A DNA stretch of 64,000 bases from an uncultured Tateyamaria sp. Lineage in GTDB: Bacteria > Pseudomonadota > Alphaproteobacteria > Rhodobacterales > Rhodobacteraceae. Numbering within the stretch: position 1 is the first letter of the stretch; every line of letters begins with the position of its first letter. The notes under the pieces were generated by a model. That model did not search any database and was not told where the DNA came from. It saw only the letters and a list, made by a program, of their open reading frames with translations. The position numbers and the translations under genes are program-made. Positions 34,713 to 43,364 of the stretch are shown here, piece after piece. The stretch covers positions 651,501 through 715,500 of the forward strand of contig NZ_CANNCF010000002.1 of the NCBI RefSeq assembly GCF_947503045.1, given 5' to 3'.

Positions 34713-35816
34713 ATGTCCAACCCCTCGCTTTTGATCCTGCCCGGTGACGGTATCGGCCCCGAAGTCATGGATCAGGTTGTCCGCGTGATTGACTGGTTCG
34801 GTGCCAAGCGCGATCTGCCTTTTGACATCTCCACCGATCTGGTGGGCGGTGCGGCCTATGACGCGCACGGCACGCCGCTGCATGACGACACGATGGCCAA
34901 GGCCCTCGAGGTGGACGCCGTTTTGCTGGGCGCCGTGGGTGGTCCGAAATACGATGATCTGGATTTCAGCCTGAAGCCTGAACGCGGCCTGTTGCGCCTG
35001 CGCAAAGAGATGGACCTGTTCTCCAACCTGCGCCCGGCGCAATGCTTTGACGCGCTGGCGGATTTCTCGTCCCTGAAAAAAGACATCGTTGCGGGTCTCG
35101 ACATCATGATCGTGCGCGAGCTGACTTCTGGTGTCTATTTCGGCGAACCGCGCGGCATCTTCGAGGAAGGCAACGAACGCGTGGGCATCAACACCCAACG
35201 CTATACCGAGGGCGAGATTGAACGGGCCGCCCGCTCGGCGTTCGAGCTGGCCATGAAGCGCAGCAAAAAGCTGTGCAGCATGGAAAAGGCCAACGTGATG
35301 GAAAGCGGCATCCTGTGGCGCGAGGTCGTCACGCGCGTGGGCAAGGACTATCCCGAAGTCGAGCTGTCGCACATGTATGCCGACAACGGCGCGATGCAAC
35401 TGGTGCGCGCGCCCAAGCAGTTCGATGTGATCGTCACGGACAACCTGTTCGGTGACATCCTGTCGGATTGTGCCGCGATGCTGACCGGCTCGCTTGGGAT
35501 GTTGCCCTCGGCCAGCCTTGGTGCGCCGATGGAGAACGGTCGCGCGCGGGCGATGTATGAACCCGTGCATGGCTCTGCCCCGGACATTGCCGGTCAGGGC
35601 AAGGCCAACCCGATTGCCTGCATACTCAGCTTTGCCATGGCGCTGCGCTATTCCTTTGATCAGGGCGACGAGGCCGCGCGCCTTGAAGGGGCGATCGAAA
35701 AGGTGCTGGCCGACGGCGCACGCACAGGCGATCTGATGGGTCCCGAAGGCGGCACGCCGCTGTCCACGTCCGAAATGGGCGACGTCATCCTCGCGGCCCT
35801 CGACGCCAGCCTCTGA
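34713..35816 (+). CDS. leuB: 3-isopropylmalate dehydrogenase
   Basis: The 367-residue protein starts [21 protein letters not shown] and has the [12 protein letters not shown] segment, the [15 protein letters not shown] active-site loop, and the signature [28 protein letters not shown]. It oxidatively decarboxylates 3-isopropylmalate with NAD. ATG 34713 has a GGAG site. It is separated from leuCD by two unrelated genes on the same strand. Confidence 0.97.
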   Translation: MSNPSLLILPGDGIGPEVMDQVVRVIDWFGAKRDLPFDISTDLVGGAAYDAHGTPLHDDTMAKALEVDAVLLGAVGGPKYDDLDFSLKPERGLLRLRKEMDLFSNLRPAQCFDALADFSSLKKDIVAGLDIMIVRELTSGVYFGEPRGIFEEGNERVGINTQRYTEGEIERAARSAFELAMKRSKKLCSMEKANVMESGILWREVVTRVGKDYPEVELSHMYADNGAMQLVRAPKQFDVIVTDNLFGDILSDCAAMLTGSLGMLPSASLGAPMENGRARAMYEPVHGSAPDIAGQGKANPIACILSFAMALRYSFDQGDEAARLEGAIEKVLADGARTGDLMGPEGGTPLSTSEMGDVILAALDASL

Positions 35817-35948
35817 CGCACTGCATCGGCGCGCGGGCGGTGCTGAACTGCACGCCCGACGCCGAATGTAAGGGCGGGAATACCGTACTTGTCGGCCCTG
35901 TGCCCGGTCCCCAGATCGGAGGCAGTTGAAACGAGTAAGGTATTAAAG

Positions 35949-36311
35949 ATGAACAGATTTTCCATTCGCGCCGCCGTTGTTGGCACCAGTTTGCTGGCCA
36001 TCAGCGCATGCGACACTGCCTATCCTGTCACCGTCATTGGCGAAAATGGCATGGTCTTTCGCGGCGCGGCCACCAACACATTTCTGTATGGCGGCAGTTT
36101 TCAGGCGACCAATGGCAATGCCGTCTGCACCGGCACATATGACAAGTTCGCCGACATCTCGACGGTCAGTTTTCCGGTGGTCTGCAACACCGGCCTGCGC
36201 GGCGTCGGCACCGCGTTCTTTCAGTCTGAAACCGCGGGGTCCGGATTTGTCACCATGTCCGATGGCAGCCGCTGGCAGTTCATCTTTGGGCGCGGCGCGC
36301 TTGCCATTTAA
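35949..36311 (+). CDS. Small lipoprotein
   Basis: The 120-residue protein has a lipoprotein signal (MNRFSIRAAVVGTSLLAISAC; lipid-bearing Cys21) and a small beta domain with two further cysteines (NAVCTGTYDKF, FPVVCNTGLRGVG) and a C-terminal SDGSRWQFIFGRG. It is expected at the outer membrane. No function recognised. It has its own GTAAGG-type ribosome site. Confidence 0.75.
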   Translation: MNRFSIRAAVVGTSLLAISACDTAYPVTVIGENGMVFRGAATNTFLYGGSFQATNGNAVCTGTYDKFADISTVSFPVVCNTGLRGVGTAFFQSETAGSGFVTMSDGSRWQFIFGRGALAI

Positions 36312-36342
36312 GCCCGCAACCCGACGCACGGGAAAACAAAAC

Positions 36343-36372
36343 GGAATGTCCGGCCAAGCGCATGGACATTCC
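36343..36372. repeat. Perfect inverted repeat between lipoprotein and DMT genes
   Basis: GGAATGTCC and GGACATTCC form a perfect 9-bp stem with a 12-nt loop, 31 bp after the lipoprotein stop. There is no U-tract. It could be an mRNA 3' hairpin or an operator for the DMT gene. Confidence 0.45.
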
Positions 36373-36423
36373 CGCATGGCAAAAGTTATGAGAACAGCGC
36401 AACCATGAACGAGGTCGGCGACG

Positions 36424-37407
36424 ATGTCTTCCAATGTCAAAGGCGCGCTGCTGTCCTTGATCGCCTTCGGGGTGTACGCGACCCATGACGTGTTCATCAA
36501 AACCCTTGGTGCAACCTATTCCCCAATCCAGTTGGTGTTTTTCAGCGTCTTGCTGAGCTTTCCGCTCGCCACGATCAACCTGATGCGCGAACGCGCAGCC
36601 GCGACCTTGCTGCCGGTGCACCCGTGGTGGATCGGTCTGCGCACGGTGGCCGCGGTGATCACTGGCTTTGCCGCGTTTTATGCGTTTTCCAACCTGCCGC
36701 TGACACAGACCTACGCGATCCTGTTTGCCACCCCTTTGATCATCACCGTGCTGTCGATCCCGATCCTGGGTGAAACCGTGCGGCTGCAACGCTGGCTGGC
36801 GGTGTTGGTTGGCTTGATCGGGGTGATTGTTGTGCTGCGCCCCGGCGGCACCGAACTGGGCCTTGGTCATGCGGCAGCCCTGCTGGCGGCGTGCACGGGG
36901 GCCTTTGCCTCGATTGTGTTGCGCAAGATCGGCGGAGAAGAACGGCCCGTCGTCGTGATGCTCTATCCGATGGTGGCCAATTTCGTTGTGATGGGGGCGA
37001 TGCTGCCCTTTGTCTACAAACCGATGCCGATTGAGCATCTGGGCTATCTCGCCGTTATTTCGGTTTTTGCCTGGGTGGGTGGGCGCGTCATCATCTCGGC
37101 CTATCAGACGGGCGAGGCGGCCATCGTAGCCCCGATGCAATACTCGCAGATCCTGTGGGCCACGGTTTATGGCTTCATCTTTTTTGGCGAAAGCCTCGAT
37201 CTTTATACCGGGATAGGTGCTGCGATCATCATCGCATCCGGCATCTTCATCGTGATCCGCGAAAGCAAGGGTGGCAATTCGAGCAACACGCCCGTGCTGC
37301 GCACCCGTACCCGCATCGGCACCCCGGCCGCGTTTCGTGTCAGCGACATGATGACCAGCGGGCGGGAACGTGACAAGAAGAACGAGGCTGATAAGCCGCC
37401 CGAATAG
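36424..37407 (+). CDS. DMT (EamA) family transporter
   Basis: The 327-residue protein has ten helices in two EamA repeats: MSSNVKGALLSLIAFGVYATHDVFIK to about residue 140, then about 147-283. Each repeat carries the typical FAxPLIITVLSIPILGE- and QYSQILWATVYGFIFFGE-type ends. A charged C-terminal tail of about 40 residues follows. It probably exports or imports a small metabolite. It converges on the LacI gene 14 bp downstream, so it is not part of the sulfonate operon. A second DMT gene lies at the window start. Confidence 0.9.
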   Translation: MSSNVKGALLSLIAFGVYATHDVFIKTLGATYSPIQLVFFSVLLSFPLATINLMRERAAATLLPVHPWWIGLRTVAAVITGFAAFYAFSNLPLTQTYAILFATPLIITVLSIPILGETVRLQRWLAVLVGLIGVIVVLRPGGTELGLGHAAALLAACTGAFASIVLRKIGGEERPVVVMLYPMVANFVVMGAMLPFVYKPMPIEHLGYLAVISVFAWVGGRVIISAYQTGEAAIVAPMQYSQILWATVYGFIFFGESLDLYTGIGAAIIIASGIFIVIRESKGGNSSNTPVLRTRTRIGTPAAFRVSDMMTSGRERDKKNEADKPPE

Positions 37408-37421
37408 CCCCTGACGCGGGT

Positions 37422-38444
37422 TCAGGACGGGGGCGGGCCGAGTGAGCCGCGCAATTTAAGTGCGCAGTCCAATTCGATGACTGCACCGGGGCTTGTCCCT
37501 TCGAGCAAGTTCACCAGCTCTTCGGCGGCGCGGCGTCCCATTTCCTGATGTGGCACGCGCATGGTTGTCAGTTCCGGGGTCACGATCCGCGCCAGTTCGA
37601 TGTCGTCAAACCCGGTGATCGACACGTCCTCGGGCACGCGCAGCCCCATGTCCCGCGCCCGCTTCATTGCACCAACAGCCAGCACATCATTGCCGCACAT
37701 GATGGCAGTGGGCCGAGGCGTGCGCTGCATCAGCGTCTCAAAGGCGGCCCCGCCATTTTCGACCTCATAGGACGTTTCGATGACCGGTAAGTCGTCGGGA
37801 TCCAGCCCATGTTCCGTCAGCGCATCCCGAATACCGGCATGCCGCGCGGTAGCGCGGTCGTTCCCGTCCAGGGTTCCCGATATCAGGCCGATCCGCCTAT
37901 GGCCCTGGTCTATGACCGCGCTGGCCAACGCCTTCATCGCCGCGTGATTGTCAAAACCGACGGCGGGCTGTTGGCTGCCCGCCTCGAACGTCCATGCAAT
38001 TAACGTCGCCACCGAGCGGTTGCGCAGAAACGCATAGATCGACGGATCACGCGCACGGCCAATCAACAATAGGCCATCAGCGCCGCGCGCCACGAGGGCG
38101 CGAATCTGTTCGGCCTCGACCTCAGCCTGATAGCCGGTGCTGGACACGAGAAGGGTGTAGCCCCGCGCATGCAGCGCCTCCTGAAAGGCTTGCAAGCCGC
38201 GCGCAAAGATCGCGTTTTCCATGGTCGGGATGATCGCGCCAATGGTGTATGTCCGTTTCGCCGCCATCGCGCGGGCGCCGAAATTTGGTGTGTATCCAAG
38301 GGCTTCGACAACGGCGAGAACTTTGGTGCGCGTCTTTTCGACCACCCGGTCCGGCGTGTTGAGGCAGCGCGACACGGTGGCCGTAGAGACACCAGCCGCG
38401 CGCGCCACATCGTCGAGTGTGGGAATGGTTTTCCCGTCGGACAT
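37422..38444 (-). CDS. LacI-family regulator of the sulfonate cluster
   Basis: The 340-residue protein has an N-terminal LacI helix-turn-helix (TLDDVARAAGVSTATVSRCLN at about residues 9-29), the hinge region and a periplasmic-binding-like sensor domain (YTIGAIIPTMENAIFARGLQ; ending VTPELTTMRVPHQEMGRRAAEEL). It is divergent from hpsN. A textbook LacI operator lies 71-88 bp upstream of its start, so it is the likely repressor of itself and of the hps/com/slc genes. A DHPS-pathway metabolite is the probable inducer, by context only. Confidence 0.92.
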   Translation of the reverse strand: MSDGKTIPTLDDVARAAGVSTATVSRCLNTPDRVVEKTRTKVLAVVEALGYTPNFGARAMAAKRTYTIGAIIPTMENAIFARGLQAFQEALHARGYTLLVSSTGYQAEVEAEQIRALVARGADGLLLIGRARDPSIYAFLRNRSVATLIAWTFEAGSQQPAVGFDNHAAMKALASAVIDQGHRRIGLISGTLDGNDRATARHAGIRDALTEHGLDPDDLPVIETSYEVENGGAAFETLMQRTPRPTAIMCGNDVLAVGAMKRARDMGLRVPEDVSITGFDDIELARIVTPELTTMRVPHQEMGRRAAEELVNLLEGTSPGAVIELDCALKLRGSLGPPPS

Positions 38445-38514
38445 TGTTCACCAGTGCTCAGATATTCACGTTTCCTGAACATCATATTCCAAAAAAAGGA
38501 AATGTCGCGCATAA

Positions 38515-38532
38515 AATGTAAGCGCTTGCATT
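38515..38532. promoter_or_regulatory. LacI-type operator upstream of the sulfonate cluster
   Basis: AATGTAAGCGCTTGCATT is an 18-bp palindrome with one mismatch pair and fits the LacI/GalR consensus TGnAAnCGnTTnCA, including the central CG. It lies in the 324-bp gap between the LacI gene and hpsN; the remaining sequence of that gap (38533-38768) shows no other recognisable element. Confidence 0.75.
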
Positions 38533-38768
38533 TTGCATCCAGAAGAGCCTAATGTGAGCCACGAATCGTGCTGAGTTCAGGGCACACCGATGCATTCGCC
38601 TGCGGTCCCGCACCAGCGGAACCCCGGCCGCAAAGGGCGGTCTGAACCGTGCGTAACGTGATTTAGCTTTTGCCGATTGCCTGTTCGAAACCCGCGCGCC
38701 GACCCATTCAGATGCCAGCACCTGCGGCCAAGCGCCCGCCAGACACTTATGACTAGGATCCTCAGATC

Positions 38769-40076
38769 ATGACACGTGAATACCTGAAAAAAGCAACGCT
38801 GACCGCCAAGTCGGATGCGTCAGAAGTCCACGAAACGGTCAAGACCATCCTTGCCGACATCGAGGCGGGCGGCGACGCGAAGGCGCGCGAATATGCGCAG
38901 AAGTTCGACCGCTACGAGGGCAACATCCTGATGACCCAGGACGAGATTGACGCCGCCTGCGCGCTGGTCCCGGAAAAGCTCAAGGCTGACATCCGCTTTG
39001 CCCATGACAACGTGCGCCGCTTTGCCGAGTTGCAGAAGGGCACAACCACGGATGTGGAGATGGAAATCACCCCCGGTTTTATCGCCGGTCAAAAGGTGAT
39101 CCCGGTGGACGCCGCGGGCTGCTATGTGCCCGGTGGGCGGTACAGCCACATCGCCAGCGCCATCATGACCGTGACAACCGCAAGCGTCGCGGGCTGCCAA
39201 AGCATCACTGCCTGTTCGCCGCCCCGCCCGGATGTCGGCGTCGCCCCGGCCATCGTTTATGCGGCCCATATCTGTGGCGCACACAACATCCTTGCCATGG
39301 GTGGTGTGCAGGGTGTCGCGGCCATGACCTACGGCTTGTTCGGCCTGCCGCGCGCCAACATCCTCGTCGGCCCCGGCAACCAGTTTGTCGCCGAAGCCAA
39401 GCGCATTCTCTTTGGCCGCGTCGGCATCGACATGATCGCGGGCCCGACCGACAGCCTGATCCTTGCCGACAAGGATGCAGACGCCCACATCGTCGCCACC
39501 GACCTCGTGAGCCAGGCCGAGCATGGCTATAACTCGCCCGTCTGGCTGGTCACGGATGATCGCGATCTGGCCGTCAAGGTCATGGACATGGTCCCTGGCC
39601 TGATCGACGATTTGCCTGAATTGAACCGGGAGAATGCCTTTGCTGCATGGCGCGACTATGCCGAAGTCATCGTGTGCAAGGACCGCGCCGACATGGCCGC
39701 CTGTTCGGATGAATACGCGCCCGAGCACTTGACCGTGCAAGCCGCCGACCTCGACTGGTGGCTGAACAACCTGACCTGCTACGGCTCCTTGTTCCTGGGC
39801 GAGGAAACCACTGTGTCCTATGGCGACAAGGCGACCGGCACCAACCACGTGCTGCCCACATCGGGGGCTGCGTCCTATACCGGCGGCCTGAGCGTGCACA
39901 AATACATGAAGATCGTCACATGGCAGCGCGCCACCCGCGACGGGTCCAAGGCCGTGGCCGAGGCAACAGCACGTATTTCGCGGCTGGAAGGGATGGAGGG
40001 CCACGCCCGCGCCGCGGATGTGCGTCTGGCCAAATACTTCCCCAGCGAAAACTTCGACCTGTCCGCCGATGGATGA
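38769..40076 (+). CDS. hpsN: Sulfopropanediol 3-dehydrogenase (HisD-like)
   Basis: The 435-residue protein is a histidinol-dehydrogenase homologue. It keeps the metal and catalytic contexts SQAEHGYNSPVWL, DEYAPEHLTVQA (Glu-His pair), GTNHVLPTSGAA and SVHKYMKIVTWQ. HpsN oxidises (R)-2,3-dihydroxypropane-1-sulfonate to sulfolactate with two NAD+. True HisD would sit with his genes; here the neighbours are HpsO, HpsP and sulfopyruvate decarboxylase, which fixes the call. It is the first gene of the cluster and overlaps hpsO by 8 bp. Confidence 0.9.
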   Translation: MTREYLKKATLTAKSDASEVHETVKTILADIEAGGDAKAREYAQKFDRYEGNILMTQDEIDAACALVPEKLKADIRFAHDNVRRFAELQKGTTTDVEMEITPGFIAGQKVIPVDAAGCYVPGGRYSHIASAIMTVTTASVAGCQSITACSPPRPDVGVAPAIVYAAHICGAHNILAMGGVQGVAAMTYGLFGLPRANILVGPGNQFVAEAKRILFGRVGIDMIAGPTDSLILADKDADAHIVATDLVSQAEHGYNSPVWLVTDDRDLAVKVMDMVPGLIDDLPELNRENAFAAWRDYAEVIVCKDRADMAACSDEYAPEHLTVQAADLDWWLNNLTCYGSLFLGEETTVSYGDKATGTNHVLPTSGAASYTGGLSVHKYMKIVTWQRATRDGSKAVAEATARISRLEGMEGHARAADVRLAKYFPSENFDLSADG

Positions 40077-40830
40077 CCCGCGCCACCTGTTTGATCTGAC
40101 AGGCCGCGTGGCATGTGTGACCGGGGCCAGTTCCGGCCTTGGTCGCCGTGCAGCTATGGTGCTGGCAGCGGCAGGGGCAAAGGTGATCGGCGTGGCCCGC
40201 CGGGCCGAGGCGCTGCAATCGCTTACGGATGAGATCGGCGAGAATGCCGCAGCTGTCACTGCTGATGTGGCAGACCGCGACGCATTGCCCGCAACGATCG
40301 CCGCCATTTCGGCCCCGTTCGGCGCGCCGGACATCGTGATCCACGCGGCAGGCATCAACACGCGCGAGGCCGCCGATGATGTGACCCCCAAAGGCTGGGA
40401 CCAGACGCTGGCGCTGAACCTGTCGGCCCCGTTCTTCCTGGCACAAGCCCTGGTGCCTGCGATGAAGGCCAAGGGCTGGGGGCGGATCGTGAATTTCGCC
40501 TCGCTCCAGACCACGCGGGCCTTTCCGGGTGGGATCGCCTATGGCGCGACCAAGGGCGGCATCGCCCAGTTGACCCGCGCCATGGCCGAGGCCTGGTCGC
40601 GTGACGGGATCACCGCCAACGCCATCGGCCCGGGCTTTTTCCCGACCGAATTAACTCAAGCAGTATTTTCCGACCCGGACCGTGCCGCACGCAATGCCGC
40701 ACAGACCTGTCTGAACCGCAACGGAACGCTGGCGGACATGGACGGGCCGGTCCTGTTCCTGTGTTCGGATGCGTCGGCCTACGTGACGGGGCAGATCCTG
40801 ATGGTCGACGGGGGGTTCACCGCAAAATGA
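40069..40830 (+). CDS. hpsO: SDR-family DHPS dehydrogenase
   Basis: The 253-residue short-chain dehydrogenase has the cofactor motif VTGASSGLGRR at about residue 17, the NAG-equivalent IHAAGINTRE, catalytic Ser in VNFASLQTT and the YGATK active-site pair. In DHPS-degrading bacteria HpsO and HpsP together interconvert the enantiomers of dihydroxypropanesulfonate through a 2-keto intermediate, so that both feed HpsN. Function is inferred from the neighbourhood. It overlaps hpsP by ATGA. Confidence 0.85.
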   Translation: MDDPRHLFDLTGRVACVTGASSGLGRRAAMVLAAAGAKVIGVARRAEALQSLTDEIGENAAAVTADVADRDALPATIAAISAPFGAPDIVIHAAGINTREAADDVTPKGWDQTLALNLSAPFFLAQALVPAMKAKGWGRIVNFASLQTTRAFPGGIAYGATKGGIAQLTRAMAEAWSRDGITANAIGPGFFPTELTQAVFSDPDRAARNAAQTCLNRNGTLADMDGPVLFLCSDASAYVTGQILMVDGGFTAK

Positions 40831-41807
40831 AAGCACTGGTTTATGAAGGGGTCGAGACACTCAGCATTCGCGATGTGCCAGACCCGACGCCCCAGACGGG
40901 CGAACACCTGATCAAGGTGGAAGCGGTCGGCATTTGCGGATCGGACATGCATGCGTTTCTGGGCCATGATGCGCGCAGGCCTGCGCCGCTGATCCTCGGC
41001 CACGAGGCGGCAGGGGTGATCACCGGCGGGCCGTGCGACGGTGCGCGGGTCACGGTCAATCCGCTGGTTCATTGCATGACCTGCGCCGCTTGCCTTGCGG
41101 GCCGGGAAAACCTGTGCCCCAACCGCCAGATCATCTCGATGCAACCGCGCGAGGGGGCCTTTGCCCAGTATATCGCCATGCCTGACCGCAATCTGGTCGA
41201 GGTACCGGATGCTGTGCCGCTGAGCATTGCGGCACTGGCCGAACCGCTGGCCGTCAGCTGGCACGCTGCTCGACTGGCGTTGGGGGCACTGCACCCAGGC
41301 ATGGACTCCCGCGCGCTGGTCATTGGCGGCGGGGCTATCGGGCTTGCGGCGGCCCTGGCGCTGAAGGCGATGGATGTGCAGGATGTTACAATCGCAGAAC
41401 CCAACGCGGCGCGACGGGCATTCCTGATCGATCACTGCGCCCAAAATGCCGTCGAAACGGCGGACGGGCAGTTTCCGGTTGTCATCGATGCCGTGGGCTA
41501 TGCTGCCACCCGCGCCATCGCCTCGGCCCTCGCGGCACCGGGTGGGGTGATTGCCCATGTCGGACTGGGCGAAGACACCGGCGGGCTCGACATCCGGCGC
41601 ATGACCTTGCAAGAGATCACGCTGATCGGCACCTATACCTATACTGCGCAGGATTTCCGCGATACGGCGCAGGCCATCTTTGAGGGTCATCTTGGCCCTC
41701 TGGACTGGGTCCAGCATCGCCCGCTGGACGACGGAGCCCAGGCCTTTGCCGACCTGCGCGCAGGCACAGTTGCCGCCCCGAAAATCGTTCTGGACCCATG
41801 GGCGTGA
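40827..41807 (+). CDS. hpsP: Zinc-dependent MDR-family DHPS dehydrogenase
   Basis: The 326-residue medium-chain dehydrogenase has the catalytic zinc region (VGICGSDMHAF, LGHEAAG), the four structural-zinc cysteines (CMTCAACLAGRENLC), and a Rossmann VIGGGAIGLAAALAL. It is predicted to act with HpsO in DHPS enantiomer interconversion. It starts in ATGA overlap with hpsO and is 30 bp upstream of the universal stress gene. Confidence 0.85.
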   Translation: MKALVYEGVETLSIRDVPDPTPQTGEHLIKVEAVGICGSDMHAFLGHDARRPAPLILGHEAAGVITGGPCDGARVTVNPLVHCMTCAACLAGRENLCPNRQIISMQPREGAFAQYIAMPDRNLVEVPDAVPLSIAALAEPLAVSWHAARLALGALHPGMDSRALVIGGGAIGLAAALALKAMDVQDVTIAEPNAARRAFLIDHCAQNAVETADGQFPVVIDAVGYAATRAIASALAAPGGVIAHVGLGEDTGGLDIRRMTLQEITLIGTYTYTAQDFRDTAQAIFEGHLGPLDWVQHRPLDDGAQAFADLRAGTVAAPKIVLDPWA

Positions 41808-41837
41808 GGCCGGAACCAGACAATATGGAGAACACCC

Positions 41838-42251
41838 ATGTATAACAAAGTTCTGGTCGCAATGGCCCTTGATCACGATGTGTCCGCGCAGACCCTCGGT
41901 ATCGCCCGCACCTTGCTCAACGAGGGCGGCGAAGTGGTTGCCCTGCACGTCCACGAGGCGCCCGAAGGTACCGTGCGCGCCTATCTCGATGAAAACACAA
42001 TGGCCGCCGGGTTCGAAAAGGCGCGGGTTGATATGGAGGCCAAGCTGGCCACGTTTCCGGACGTCACCGGCGCGCTGGTCGAAGGCCATTCGGCCCGTGC
42101 CATCATCGACTACGCGGCAACCCACGACGTCGACTGCATCGTCATCGGCTCGCACAAGCCCGGACTCAGCGATTATTTCCTCGGCTCGACCGCGGCACGG
42201 GTGGTGCGCCATGCCCCCTGCGCCGTCCACGTTCACAGATCAAAACCCTAA
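41838..42251 (+). CDS. Universal stress protein (UspA family)
   Basis: The 137-residue protein has the UspA fold with the ATP-binding signature IVIGSHKPGLSDYFLGSTA (the G-x2-G-x9-G[ST] pattern slightly altered). Such small proteins are often found inside carbon-use operons. Here it is between hpsP and comD on the same strand, so it is expected to be co-induced with sulfonate metabolism. Specific role unknown. Confidence 0.88.
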   Translation: MYNKVLVAMALDHDVSAQTLGIARTLLNEGGEVVALHVHEAPEGTVRAYLDENTMAAGFEKARVDMEAKLATFPDVTGALVEGHSARAIIDYAATHDVDCIVIGSHKPGLSDYFLGSTAARVVRHAPCAVHVHRSKP

Positions 42252-42303
42252 CCAGCGACACTGGCCCGGATCCCGGGCACACATAGAAAGGCGAAACCCC
42301 CCC

Positions 42304-42810
42304 ATGAACATCGACAAGAAGATCGCGGATGATCTTGTCGCGAACGACGTCTCCTTTGTCACCACCGTGCCCTGCAAGCAGCTGGCCGGGGTGATCGAAG
42401 AAGTCGAAGCGCGCAAGGAAATCTTCCATATCCCTGCCAACAAGGAAGACGAAGGCATGGGCCTGTGCGCAGGTGCACATATGGGCGGCAAACGCCCGAT
42501 GATCATCATGCAGAATACCGCCATCGGCGTCACCATCAACACGCTGGCCACGCTGACGCAATATTACCGCATGCCACTGCCCATGCTGATCTCCTATCGC
42601 GGAGAATTGCGCGAACCTGTCGCCTGTCAGGTTGAGATGGCCGTGCACACCAAGGCGCTGCTCGCACAGATGAACATCCCCACCTACCACTTCCACTGGC
42701 AAAAGGATGTCGAGGAATTCGACAACATCCTGAAATACACCTTCATGTGCAACAAACCCGTGGCGATCCTCACCGACGCCAACTTTTGGGGAGGCTATGG
42801 CGACCAATGA
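42304..42810 (+). CDS. comD: Sulfopyruvate decarboxylase, alpha subunit
   Basis: The 168-residue protein is a free-standing TPP-enzyme N-domain, starting MNIDKKIADDLVANDVSFVTTVPCKQLAG and with NKEDEGMGLCAGAHMGGKRP and MQNTAIGVTINTLATLTQYY. The Glu of NKEDEG corresponds to the TPP-activating glutamate. With ComE it decarboxylates 3-sulfopyruvate to sulfoacetaldehyde. It ends in ATGA overlap with comE, as expected for a two-subunit enzyme. Confidence 0.92.
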   Translation: MNIDKKIADDLVANDVSFVTTVPCKQLAGVIEEVEARKEIFHIPANKEDEGMGLCAGAHMGGKRPMIIMQNTAIGVTINTLATLTQYYRMPLPMLISYRGELREPVACQVEMAVHTKALLAQMNIPTYHFHWQKDVEEFDNILKYTFMCNKPVAILTDANFWGGYGDQ

Positions 42811-43361
42811 TCCGTTCTGAAATCCTGCGCGAGATCGCGCCCATCCTGAACCCGCACCTTGTCGTCTGCAACATCGGTCTGCCCAGCCAAGAGCTGCACA
42901 TGATCGACGACAACGAACGCAACTTTTACATGCTTGGCACCATGGGTCTGTCCTCATCCATCGGTCTGGGCCTTGCCCTGGCGCAGGACAAGACTGTCAT
43001 CTCCATCGATGGGGACGGGTCGGTCCTGACCAACCTCGGCACGTTGCCGACCATTGCCAACAACGTGGCCGACAACTTCATCCTGCTGATCATCGACAAC
43101 GGATCTTACGGCTCGACCGGCGACCAACCGACCTATGCGGGCAAGAAGACCAAGCTCGAAGCGGTGGCAGCGGCCTGTGGCTGTGAAAACGTCGTCACCT
43201 GTCAGGACGTGGACACCGGCAAGGCGTTGCAGGCGGCCATCGACAGCAAGAAGATGACCGTGATCGTGTCCAAATGTGACAGCGGCAACATCAAGCTGCC
43301 GGTCATCACCATGGACCCGGTTGTGATCAAGCATCGCTTTATGCAGGCGGTGGCCAGCTAA
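42807..43361 (+). CDS. comE: Sulfopyruvate decarboxylase, beta subunit
   Basis: The 184-residue protein is the TPP-binding C-domain partner of ComD. It has the GDG-N cofactor motif (SIDGDGSVLTNLG through LLIIDNGSYGSTGDQ) and the GTMGLSSSIGLGLAL pyrophosphate region. The product sulfoacetaldehyde would be passed to Xsc, whose gene is not in this window. Confidence 0.92.
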   Translation: MIRSEILREIAPILNPHLVVCNIGLPSQELHMIDDNERNFYMLGTMGLSSSIGLGLALAQDKTVISIDGDGSVLTNLGTLPTIANNVADNFILLIIDNGSYGSTGDQPTYAGKKTKLEAVAAACGCENVVTCQDVDTGKALQAAIDSKKMTVIVSKCDSGNIKLPVITMDPVVIKHRFMQAVAS

Positions 43362-43364
43362 GGG

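Noticed and set aside
38769-40076. Histidinol dehydrogenase (hisD) as the name of this gene
   Set aside because: The fold matches HisD, but the neighbours are hpsO, hpsP and comDE and no his genes are near, so sulfopropanediol dehydrogenase is the better call.
38820-40514. A 564-codon minus-strand ORF across hpsN and hpsO
   Set aside because: It spans two well-identified plus-strand genes and shows no recognisable domain.
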